Below are positions 50,324 through 64,000 of a stretch of DNA of 64,000 nucleotides, one piece after another; position 1 is the first letter of the stretch, and the number at the start of each line of letters is the position of its first letter. The stretch comes from Micractinium sp. NFX-FRZ (taxonomy: Eukaryota; Chlorophyta; Trebouxiophyceae; Chlorellales; Chlorellaceae). A model generated the notes under the pieces. It saw nothing but the letters and a program-made list of their open reading frames with translations. It had not been told where the DNA came from and searched no databases. The position numbers and the translations under genes were made by a program. Where the stretch lies: positions 1-64,000 of the forward strand of contig JAPTJF010000363.1 of NCBI GenBank assembly GCA_029339195.1, in the 5' to 3' direction.

Positions 50324-53066
50324 GACCCCAGGCAGCGCGCACTCACCACGGCTGGATTGTGCCGCTGCTGTGGCTGGGGGCTTGGCGACTGAGGCCTGTC
50401 CTTGATACGAGACGGTCATGCGGCTGAGGCCTGTCGACAAAGGGCTCACATCTGCGGGCGTCACCAGTGGCGGCGGTGGCGCCGCCTTGGGAGCCGGCGG
50501 CGTGCTTGCCGGTGGTGCAGCCGCCTGCTGCTGCAAGCGTGCAGGTTGCTGCAGCGGCAGCGGTGCTGCACGCTGCGGCGGCTGCTGCTTTGGAGGCTCC
50601 GGCGCCGGCTGCTGCTGCTGCTGCTGCTGCTTGGGGGCGTGCTGCTGGCGCGCCGGCTCCTCTGCCAGCCCCAGTAGCAGCCCCTGCTCCTGCGCCCCGC
50701 TCGGCGCCTCCTCCCCGAACGAAGACCAGAAGCTGCCCACGCTGGCAGCCGGCACCGCTGCCGCAGCAGGCCCCACCTCCTCGCCCTTCTTGGGGCTGAA
50801 TGTTGCCCAGCTGCCCGACCCAGACTCTTGCCGCGTGTGCGCTGCTGCTGCACCGCCGCCGTTGGTGACCGCTGCCTCTGCCGCAAAGTCGGCCCAGCCG
50901 TGGGAGGGCACATGCTCGTGTGCTGGCGGCCCTGCCGGCTGCCCCGGCTGCCGTGCCTGCGTCGGCTGCTGTGCCTGCTGCGTCTGTGCCTGCTGTGCCT
51001 GCTGTGCCTGCTGCCCCTGGCCCAGCTCCCGCTGCATGTCAGGGAACTCCTCCAGCAGGTGAGGTGGCGCCATGCAGGCCAGGCGGGCCAGCACCTCGTG
51101 GATGCTGGGCCGCTCCCGCGGGCTGACCACCAGCAAGTCTTTGATGAGGGCACGCAGCGGGGCGGGGCGCCCCTCTGGCATTGCGTAGCGACCATTGAGC
51201 ACCTGCAGTGGCGCGAGTTGCATGGGCAGGGAGGCGAGAGGACACAGCTGGGGAGGGTCACACATGCGTCCTGGGGCAAGGGTGTTGGCCAATCGGTCAA
51301 ACCAAAGTGGAGAGTGCACTTTAACAGCGGCACACCAGCTAGCGTACCCTGCTCTGTACACGACAGACCGACACCCAGGACACCTCCTGCCCGCCCGCCC
51401 ACCTGCAGCTTGGCCTCCCCCTCAAAGGGCAGCCGCCCAAAGGCCAGCAGGTAGAGCAGCACACCCAGTGCCCAGATGTCCACCGGCAGCCCAATGTACT
51501 CGCGTGCATACAGGTCGTACAGCTGCAGGGGGGGCAGGGGGGGATCAGGCAGCCGCAGAGCACGAGGGATTAGGTGGACCAGGCACGAGAGAGAGGGTCC
51601 CAAAGAGACTGAGGCATGTGGGATGCGCATGAGCCAGGTTTTCGTTGTGATGCTGTCTCGCCGCCACCGCCTGCCGCATGTGCCGCGGTGCGCTTCCACC
51701 CCTGCCGTGCCCCAGGCCCCGCCCCACCTCGGGTGCGCGGTACGCGGGCGTGGTGTACTTTCTCACCACCTCCTCCTCCAGCGCAATGTCGTGCGCGCTC
51801 TCCAGCACGCCGTGCCGCACGCTGGCGCTGCCAAAGTCGCACAGCACCCAGCGCCCCTCCGGCCCCAGCAGCACATTCTCCGCCTTCAAATCCCTGCCTC
51901 AAGGGGTGGGCATTGGGTGGGCAGACGGGGCTGAGGGGCAGCGGAAGGCAGCAAGGCTGGGCGGGGCAGCGTGGGATGGCCGGCGCCTGAGGTGAGGGCA
52001 CTTGCACGGCGCCCAGCACAGCAGGCGGCCAGCACCACCCCAAGCAGAGCAGATGTGCACGCTTCTGGCCCCTGCTGCCGGCCCCTGACTCATGGCACGT
52101 CAACCTGCCCCCACCCCAGCACGACGTGCCCTGGCAGTACCGCTGGCGCCCCGCCTGCCGCCACCTCCCGCACCTGTGCGCCAGCGGCGGGCTGAGGCTG
52201 TGCATCGCCTGCACCGCGCGCGCCACGGGCAGTGCCACCCTCAGCACCTCGATGTCGTCCAGCGCCTGCCCCCGCTGCTGCGCCTGGTGCAGCACCGAGA
52301 CCAGGGTGTCGGGGCAGAAGTCCATGAGGGCGTAAGCCGCGGTGGGCGCACCCGGGGGGCCTGCCATCTGCGCCTCGTGCAGGCGCACGATGCAGGGGCA
52401 GTCGGCCAGCCGCTCCATGATGGCAACCTCCTTGTCCGCATCCCGCGCCGCCTCGGGGTAGCCGCTGCATGGGCGGGGGTGGGGGGGGGCGTGCGGGACG
52501 GTGGGTGCTGGGCGGTGTGGGGTCAAGCGTGGCGGGAGGCTGCCGTGCGCTGGGCGGGCACTGAGAGAAGGCACGCTGAGAGCGGTGGAATCAGGGGCAA
52601 TGCAGGTCCCTGTAACACGCGCACTGATGTTGCGTGCAGCACCCCACCGGACACAACATCAACCGCGGGCGCCCAGCGGCCAAGGGCCCATTTGGATGCA
52701 TGCTGTGCACCAGCCAACCCGGAAGCCCCTTTACGTGAGGATGAAGTGCTTGAGCGCAAATGTCTCGCCGGTGTCGGCATCTGTGCAGCGGTAGATGGTT
52801 GCAAAGCCGCCCTGCATGCGGCGGCGGCGGTTCAGCGGGCGAACAGGTGGGCGGCGGTTAGCGGCAGACCAGCGGCGGCAGGCCAGGCCGCCTCCTCCCC
52901 CCTGATGATCATAGCCCCCTCTTGCATGCCGGCTGCGCCATGCGTGCCTCACCTCCCCCAGCAGCTTGTCCACGCGCACGGAGCGCTTGCCGACGACAAG
53001 CTGCTTGCCCGACAACGCGCCGCTGGCTTCCCGCTTCGCCAGGTTCTGCAACTTCTTCAGCAACAT
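48768..53066 (-). CDS. AAK1/GAK-like (NAK family) protein kinase
   Basis: Ser/Thr kinase of the Numb-associated family, whose members phosphorylate clathrin adaptors and act in endocytosis. The ATG at 53066 gives MLLKKLQNLAKREASGALSG. The catalytic domain follows: LLGEGGFATIYRC (glycine loop), FALKHF (VAIK lysine), ALMDFCPDTLV (family-typical LMDFC), HRDLKAENVLLG (catalytic loop), LCDFGSASV (DFG), RKYTTPAYRAPE (family-typical activation segment) and DIWALGVLLYLLAFGRLPF. After the kinase (about 350 residues) comes a long Gln/Ala/Pro-rich region, as in animal AAK1, and near 49700 a coiled coil (EEVQRLQRLVEQQAGEIRQL). The protein ends FFDDLNPLQ, stop TGA at 48768. The NFFDDL end resembles adaptor-binding acidic-phenylalanine motifs; that is inference. 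It is divergent from ataxin-10. Confidence 0.9.
50280..50320. repeat. (CAGG)n microsatellite
   Basis: About ten CAGG units lie in an intron of the AAK-like kinase gene. Shorter CAGG runs occur at about 27977-27998 in DPH5. Confidence 0.9.
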
Positions 53067-54160
53067 GGTCGCGGGGCTGGCGAGGCTGACGGTCCCAGCT
53101 GCCTAGCGCTCACGCGTCATGTGCGGCGCCAGAAGCCTCTGAAAGGGCTAGTTGATATAATGTGGCGCTATGTAGTAAGAGCAGGGCATCATTGCAGCGA
53201 GCAAGGCACGTCTAGGCAGGAAAGGTTGCCGCCGTCTGGCGCCGCTCCGGGAGCCCAGAGGGCCGCTTGGCAATGCCGTTAGAGCGTGGCTCCGGCCCTA
53301 CTTCACCTCCCTCACTGCACCACCTCTCTGCAGTAATGACCACCAATATTATTGCATAATAGAGTGCAGTTCATCCTGTCCAGGTATTGCACTGCAGCTG
53401 TTTAGGTGGTTGCACAGGCAGAGGGTGCCGGCTTCAAAGTGCACCCGCAGCTCATAGCTTGCCCTGGAAGCACCTACTGCCGACCCCCGTTTCAAGCTCT
53501 GCTTGCATCAGCTCAGTGAATTAAGGTTCCCAATACGCAATCTTGAACAGTGAGAAGCAGCCTGCTGCTGTCATGAATGCAGAGCCCAGCTGTGCAGACA
53601 TGAAATGTAAAGGCACGTGCATGCCGCAGGTGAGAGACGCAGGCATGAGAGACACGTGTTTATGGGCTCGCCAGGGGCAGACGAGCATGGAATCAAGCTG
53701 GCACTTCACTAGGTCGCATGAAGTTCCAGCAGCAGCATCACCTGTTCAACCACTCTGCAGCTTGGTGTGTACACAGACTTGCTGTGCCGCCGCCAGGTCG
53801 CCGCCACCGAGGACAGCCGCTAGGCGGAGCCTTGTCCATGCATGTGCGTTCCCAGTAGCACATCGCGCGCTCTCGTTTGATCAGGTGTTCAATATCAGCC
53901 AGGGACCGCTGCTTCTGCAGCGCACCGTCGAGCGCTCCTTTTCGCCGTGACCAGCGGGCTCTGGACATTGGTTAAAAAGTTTAGACCTCGTAATAACACC
54001 GGCCAATACGTCAGAAGTTGTGCCATACGGCTGCCGCCACTGCTACCGCCACCGCCGCCGACGCCACCACCGCCAGCGCACCACCTGCCCCAGCACGGGT
54101 CGGTGCGACAAGCACTGCCAGACCCACTGACTCTGGATCAATTATACTGCCAGGAGAGAT
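53067..54160. promoter_or_regulatory. Divergent spacer, AAK-like kinase / ataxin-10
   Basis: About 1.1 kb between divergent start codons, less GC-rich (53330-53560 especially). It holds both promoters and one possible small gene (53738-53968). I see no RNA gene. Confidence 0.5.
53738..53968 (-). CDS. Possible small hypothetical protein
   Basis: An ATG-started frame of 76 residues contains a charged helix-like stretch (ALQKQRSLADIEHLIKRER) followed by a basic, Gly/Pro-rich end. It sits about 190 bp upstream of the ataxin-10 start on the other strand. I do not recognise it. It could instead be a first exon or chance coding, since GC-rich DNA here is often open by accident. Confidence 0.3.
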   Translation of the reverse strand: MSRARWSRRKGALDGALQKQRSLADIEHLIKRERAMCYWERTCMDKAPPSGCPRWRRPGGGTASLCTHQAAEWLNR

Positions 54161-56926
54161 ATGAGCAGCCTGGACCTGCAGTCCCTGGTGGCGGCCAGCC
54201 GGCAGGCAGCTGGCGCGGGTGACAGCAGCGACGCGGCGCTGCGGGCGCTGCGCCTGCCCGAGGTGGCAGCCCACGCAAGGAGCCTGCTTTCGGCCATGCA
54301 GCAGCACAAGCAGCAGCAGCAGGAGCGAGGCGCCAGCGAGCAGACACAGGAGGAGGGCGAGGTGCAGGCAGCGCAGCAGCAGGAGCTGCTGCTCTGCCTG
54401 CGCGTCATGCGCAACACCACGGCAGCGGGGCCCCCAGCCGCGTCTGCCGTGCTCCAGGCAGGCCTGCTGCAAATAGCAGCCACCACGCTCGACCTGCTGG
54501 CCTCTGTGGCCATCGCACTCAACTGGCAGCTGCCTGCAGCGCTGGCACAAGCGCTGGCCAACCTGTGCAACGCGAGTGCGCCCGCCGCGGCGGCTGCCTG
54601 GGCCGCTCTCTTCCCGCTGCACCTCTCCATGCTGGCGCATGTCAATGCAGGTGACACGTGTGAGGGTGGTGGGTCATGGGCCTGTCAGCCCTTTGTAAAA
54701 GCAGCGGTGTCCCTAGCTTCCAACGGCTTCTCTTCCCTGCTGTCCCTGGCTGCACTTCTTTCCCTGCTACCTTGGCAATGAAAGCCCCTCCTCTTGATCC
54801 ACGCTTTCATTCCACGCCCGTGCTTCCCTTCCCTGCAGGCCCCACCCAGTCTGCCACCTGCCTGGCGCTGCTGGCCTGCTGCCGGGCCATGGAGGGCGCA
54901 GCCGCTGCGCTGGCGGGGGAGCAGGGCGGCGAGATGATGACGGCGCTGCTGTGCAACCACCAGCGCATGCTGCAACAGGCGAGTGCTGCACACAGGCGAA
55001 CTTGCATGGCACTCACGAAAACCTACTTTCTCGCTGTGTTGGCACCCACCTAGGCTCATGTTGTACCCACCAGCCTGGTTGTCGGTTTATATAGCACACC
55101 GGCGTCTCCTGCTCAACCTGCCCCCACTTACCGTGCGCCCTACTTCTGCCTCATTCTCAGCTGTGAGGTGGCCCCTCTTGTCCCACCCTGCATGTCCCAC
55201 CCCCGCCGTGTGCAGGGTGAACACAACCATTCATGCTCAGCACCCACTTAGCACCCACCTCTCTTCCTGACCACTCTTCCTGTCCCGCTCCACGGCTGCA
55301 GGGAGAGCACAACGACACGCTGGGCTTGCTGGCGGCGCACCTCTGCTTCCAGCGCGACCTGCTGCCCCAGCTATTTGCCTCCCTGGGCGCTGGCACCGCC
55401 CAGGCTGGCAGCGAGGCTGTCGCTGCTCCAGCGCTGCAGGCCACCATGGCCCAGGCGGCGCTGCTGGAGCTGCTGTGTGCTGAGGCGCAGGACGTGCCGC
55501 AGGCGACGCCACAAGGGTGAGGCCTGCCCAGCAACAGGCTAGGCTGCCACTTGCATGATGGCCTCATGTGGCCGTCGCACCGCAGGGCCCGATTGTGGCG
55601 TCCCTGAACCATTGCTATGCCAGGGCAATGGTCTCTGCAATCCTTTGGATTTAAACATCCCTGGACCTCCATCTGACCCATCACGCTTGCCTCCCGCTGC
55701 AGGCCGGCTGGTAGCTACGGCGATGCCAGCAGCAGCCGCCAGGGTGGCGCCTCCATGCGCTTCCTCGCCGACCTGGCACAGCAGCTGGCGGTTGCCAGCA
55801 AGGCGGCACCGCTGTCCCCCGGGCAGCAGCAGGTGCTGCAGGAGGCGCTGCGCCTGATGCGGGACCTGTGCGCCCGCGACGACAGCGGGCGCGGGCTGGC
55901 GGGCGGCGCTGATGTCGTGGGGGAGCTGCAGGCGGCGCAGGCGCTGCCCGCCCTGCTGGCGATGCTCAAGGCGCTGGCGCCCATCAAGAGCCAGCAGCAG
56001 CAGCGGCAGGCCGCAGAAGCTGCCGCGGCAGGTACTGCCGCGGCAGGGGCAAGCAACTTTGCTGCTGGCGCGGGGAGCTCTGGCGGCAGCAGCGCAGGCA
56101 GCTGCGGCAGTGCCGGCGGCATCCAGATGGCTGAGCTGGCACCGCAGCTTGTCGAGGCAGCGGCGCGCTTCCCGGCCGCCCCGCCTTACCCTGGCTTCCG
56201 CTCCGACCTGCTGGCAGCCCTGGCCAACGCGGCACACAGCCGCCCCGCAGTGCAGGCAAGCGCTGGCATGGGAGGTGCATCTCGAGGTCGATGCTTGGCG
56301 GGGCGCTGCCAACAAGTCGTTGGTGGACCAACCGAATTGAATGCAATACGGGCCAAAGCAAAGTTCCGATGTGTCACGCTCCCACCCCTGTGTGCACATG
56401 TGCAGGCAGAGGTGGGCAGGCTGGGCGGCGTGGAGCTGGTGCTGTCTCAGTGCCAGTTGGACCGGGAGTCGCCGCTGGCACGGGAGTGGGCGCTGTGGGG
56501 GGTGCGCAACCTGTGCGAGGGCAACCCGGCGGCGCAGGTGGGCGGCAGCGGGGTGGGCGGGGCGCTTGGGTGCGTCAGCTCCACATCCTGCCGCCTGAGA
56601 TATGTGAGAAGGCGGTGGTGCAGCCAGGCATCGCAGCTCCATCCTGCCTCGCGCCCCGCGCTCTCCCACCTTCGTCTGACAGCCCATGTACCAGCCTGCC
56701 GCGCAACCCTCCCCTCTGGCTGCCTGCCCTGGTCTGCCCGCAGGAGGCTATCCGGCAGCTGCAGCTGTGCACCACGGTGGAAAGCGAGGAGGCTGAGCGG
56801 CTGGGGGTGAAGCTGGAGCTGGACCCGCAGACGGGCAAGCTGCGGGTGACCAAGCGGGAGCCGCCGCCAGGGGCCACCACGGCCACGGCAGGGGAGGCCG
56901 CCACGCCCGCCGCTGGATCCCTGTGA
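54161..56926 (+). CDS. ATXN10: Ataxin-10 homologue
   Basis: Armadillo-like helical protein; in plants and animals ataxin-10 homologues act in cytokinesis and cell-size control. Six exons join in frame: 54161-54650, 54839-54978, 55302-55516, 55703-56255, 56406-56537 and 56744-56926, giving 570 residues. The diagnostic ataxin-10 C-terminal domain is clear: YPGFRSDLLAALANAAHS, then GGVELVLSQCQLD, then SPLAREWALWGVRNLCEGNP. The N-terminal half is helical and Ala/Leu/Gln-rich (LQSLVAASRQAAGAG, LRVMRNTTAAGPPAAS). Introns 2 and 4 begin with GC rather than GT. The C-terminal tail is Ala/Thr/Pro-rich. It is convergent with TRM10, and TGTAA at 57000-57004 lies 74 nt past the stop. Confidence 0.92.
54979..55301 (+). 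other. GC-AG intron with acceptor echo
   Basis: The donor is CAACAG|GCGAGT and the true acceptor CTGCAG|GGAGAG. A second acceptor-like copy lies at 55213-55215, followed by ggtgaacacaac, which reads GEHN like the true exon start GEHND. Confidence 0.7.
56256..56405 (+). other. GC-AG intron
   Basis: The donor reads GTGCAG|GCAAGC and the acceptor GTGCAG|GCAGAG. The two junctions are nearly the same 12-base sequence. Only the GC donor keeps SRPAVQ|AEVGR in frame. Confidence 0.75.
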
Positions 56927-57137
56927 ATAGTGCCACAGTGCTTTGAGCTGTTCATGATGCTGTTGTGAGGTTTGAAGGCATGAGCTGTCATGCAAAGTGT
57001 GTAAAAGTTACACGTGTGGCGGAGCGCAGAGGCAGGAAGTGGCAGAGCGTTGATTGAGCTGGGGGAATTGACTGGGGGCTGGGGCATCAACTGCTTGGAC
57101 AACCTTTCCTACAAAACATTAGTCATACAATAACTCC
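56927..57137. terminator. Convergent 3' ends with facing TGTAA signals
   Basis: TGTAA at 57000-57004 serves the plus-strand ataxin-10 gene, and TTACA at 57008-57012 (TGTAA on the minus strand) serves TRM10, 126 nt past its stop. The two lie within 13 bp, so the mature mRNAs probably overlap at their 3' ends. Confidence 0.7.
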
Positions 57138-59219
57138 CTAAGTATCTCTGTCTGCTGCTGCTGCGGCGGCGGCTGTCAACTGGCCCTTGTCTGCCGGCTC
57201 CTGCTCGTCTGCTGCTAGTGCCGCTGCCGGCTGGTTGAACGCGTCTTGTTGCTGCTGCTCTGCCGTGCCAACGACATCGCCTGCCGCCTTCTGGCCCAGT
57301 GTGGCCTGCTGGTCTTGTTGCTGGGAGGACCCTGTTGGTGGTGCTGCTGCTGCTGCCGCTGGTGGTGCCGCTATTGCTGGTGCTGCTGCCGCTGCCGGCA
57401 CCGCCTCGGCTGCCGCTGCCGCTGCTGACCCTGCACCTGGCCGCCCAGCCGCCGCTGCCGGCGCCTGCGCCTGGCGGAAGCGCTTTGGTATGGCAGCCTC
57501 CAGGGCAGCCTGCCACCCCTGCCCCGCGTGCACCGCCAGCAGCGCGGAGAAGACGTCGTTCACGTTCAGCACCCCCTTCCCCTTCTCCAGCGGCCCAAGG
57601 TGCTCCGCAATCGGCAGGCGCACCGCACGCGCGCCGGCACGCTGCGCCAGCCGCAGGCTGGCCCCCTTCTGCACCGTGCGGTCCACCAGCCCGCCAATCA
57701 CATACACCTGAAGGGGGGGCGCGGGCAAGGTTTGGGGCAAGCATGAGTGGAATGCGAGGCAACTGGGGCGCTCAGGGATTGAGGCTGGGCCAAGAGGGGC
57801 AATGCAAGGAGGCGGGGAGGCCGGGAGACTGGCGGGCATGCTGCCCTGCGCACCCCACTTGCATGGCTGCCCGGCCCTGCTCGCTAGCCCCCAGGCCCTG
57901 CATCCCCCCACACACACATGGTGCCTGGCTCAAACACAAAACGAGCTGTGCAATGCAGACGACGAGAATTCTGACTGCCACACAACAGGTCTCTGCCTCA
58001 CCTCGCCTGCTCCCCCAGCACCGGCTCCGCTGCATCCGCCAAGCTGTGCACCACGCCAGTACACACCCCAGAGCCAGCACACTGCGAGTTCCACGCCCTC
58101 ACCTTGTCATGCTCCAGCTCCCCCAGCAGCGGCTCCTCCGCATCCGGCGACAGCACCACCAGCTGGTGCGCCGGGAACAGGTGGGCCAGGGGGCCCTCAT
58201 GCCCGCGTGCTGCGGGCCAACGGTCGGCGTGCATCCCCTGCAGCGCAAACGCTTTCACTGGCCCCGTGAAGGACGTGAACTGCAGGCTGACGGGGGCCGC
58301 CGCTCGCTTGTTGGCCGCCGCGCACAGCTCCAGCTGCTTGCACAGGCTGCGCACCTCGCGGTCGCTGGCGCCACCTGCTGCCGCCTTGCCTTTCCCGCCC
58401 TTCTTGCCGCCTTTGCTGCCACCTGCCGCGCCGCTGCCATTGCCCTGCTGCTCCCCGCCTGCCGCTCCCTCCTGCTCGCCGTCGCGGCCTGCCTCGGCCC
58501 CCTGCTCGCCGCCTCCAGCAGCCGCTGCAGGCGGAGGAGCGCTGAGCGAGCAGTCGACCACGATGCGCAGGCCGCCCTCCATGGCGTCCGCCACGCGCTC
58601 CCGCTGCGCCGCCGCCGCCGCCTTGGCCGCCTCCCGCTGCGCTTCACGGGCCGCCGCATACTCTGCCACCTCCTCCTCCCCCAACCCTGCTAGCCGCTCC
58701 TCCTCCTCCTGCCGCAGTGCATCCCCCTTGCGCTTGCGCTTTCCATAGTTGCGCTGCAGCCGCGCGTGGTTGCGCGCCCGCCGCCGTGCATCCCAGAACT
58801 CGGGCGGCAGCGACGAGCGGCGCACCTGCGGGGGCGAGGGAGGGGAGCGCCGCCAGGGGAAGGCGGGTCACACAAGGTTGTGCAACGTCCTGGGCAAGTG
58901 GCTGGTCATGCTAGCCAGGTGCATGGTGTGGCAACCCGGGCCATGCCGGCAGGGCAATGCAACTGGTCAGGCACAACTTCGCTGGCAGGTGGAGGGCACA
59001 GCATAGACTTGTGCAGCAGAACCGCCAGCGGCTGGCGGCAGTGGCGGCGGCGGCGGCACCCACCTGGTTCAGGCGCGGGTCGCGCTGCATCTCCATGTCC
59101 ACTAGCTGCTGCAGCGTCCACTCTCCGTCCAGCCCGGGCAGGCTGTACAGCTGCCCCTGCTGCTCCTGCCCATGCTCCTCCTGCTGCTGCTGCTCTTGCT
59201 TCTTCGCAGCATCGTCCAT
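57138..59219 (-). CDS. TRM10: tRNA (guanine-9-N1)-methyltransferase, TRM10 family
   Basis: SPOUT-class, SAM-dependent enzyme that methylates N1 of purine 9 in tRNA. Three exons join in frame: 59064-59219, 58103-58825 and 57138-57707, giving 482 residues. Landmarks are a basic N-terminus (FWDARRRARNHARLQRNYGKRKRKG), a charged helix, LRIVVDCSLSAP (first strand), VRSLCKQLELCAAANKRA, SLQFTSFTG, LVVLSPDAEEPLLGELEHDK, and the knotted core VYVIGGLVDRTVQKGASLRLAQ, VRLPIAEHL, VLNVNDVFSALL and GWQAALEAAIPKRF. A low-complexity Gly/Ala/Lys-rich insert of about 50 residues splits the first strand from the first helix. An Ala/Gln-rich tail of about 100 residues follows the domain. It is longer than usual for the family because of these additions. 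Nuclear or cytosolic tRNA maturation is the expected site. It is divergent from the Ste20 kinase. Confidence 0.93.
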
Positions 59220-59446
59220 TGCCAGTAACCAGTGCTTTAATGCAACTACCCATTGAATGCAGGGCGCAAGCGGCGCAGGGCAGCCACTGGGACCGCCGGC
59301 AGTACACGCTGTCCTGCAGCGTGGGAGGTGGACTGCTTGCGGCACAATGGGGACCACAACAGCGCTGTACGAGTACCGCCAGTTGGGGCCAACCAGTCTT
59401 CAGTCGCCGAAGGACCGGCAGCTTGACTTGGCAGAGGAAGCGATCA
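59220..59446. promoter_or_regulatory. Bidirectional promoter region, TRM10 / Ste20 kinase
   Basis: 227 bp between the chosen start codons. In-frame plus-strand ATGs inside it would lengthen the kinase N-terminus, so the boundary depends on the start chosen. Confidence 0.45.

Positions 59447-64000
<4,554 letters not shown>

Overview
The window looks like nuclear DNA of a GC-rich green alga, most likely a Chlorella-type trebouxiophyte. Every gene is split into short exons by GT-AG introns, with a few GC-AG introns. The third codon positions are strongly G or C. TGTAA, the usual chlorophyte poly(A) signal, lies a short way past several stop codons. The products are eukaryotic: uL23, DPH5, TRM10, ataxin-10, AAK-type and Ste20-type kinases, and a SET/PHD protein. 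Genus and species are inference.

Layout: 1-4178 (-) is the N-terminal part of a fibronectin-III repeat protein that runs off the left edge. 5765-15218 (-) is an ePHD plus SET protein with Gln-rich, RS-rich and TPDL-repeat regions. 16245-27146 (-) is the carbamoyl phosphate synthase large chain with a plastid-type leader. It is divergent from DPH5 at 27382-29504 (+). A 1.2 kb convergent spacer follows, holding a 25-bp tandem repeat, a perfect 54-bp palindrome and a decayed copy of the DPH5 last exon. Ribosomal protein uL23 (30708-32891, -) is divergent from a CobW GTPase/thioredoxin/zinc-ribbon fusion (33235-39486, +). CTP synthase (39984-44862, -), an unidentified 67-residue protein (45782-46158, -), a DUF2064-type glycosyltransferase (47175-48497, +), an AAK1/GAK-like kinase (48768-53066, -), ataxin-10 (54161-56926, +), TRM10 (57138-59219, -) and an MST/SIK1-like Ste20 kinase (59447 to past the right edge, +) complete the window.

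Functional themes: two glutamine-dependent enzymes of pyrimidine synthesis (CPSase and CTP synthase) lie about 13 kb apart. DPH5, uL23 and TRM10 serve translation. Most spacers are short and divergent (227-343 bp) or convergent (about 200-500 bp), so shared promoters and overlapping 3' ends are likely.

The most unusual signal is recurrent. Introns of at least six genes contain one to three imperfect copies (echoes) of the adjoining exon edge together with its splice site, usually 30-300 bp away. The best pairs match at 17-20 of 20 bases. This looks like repeated local tandem duplication of splice junctions and may bear on intron growth, intron gain or alternative splicing in this lineage. Exon coordinates were placed by hand from reading frame, family similarity and splice consensus.
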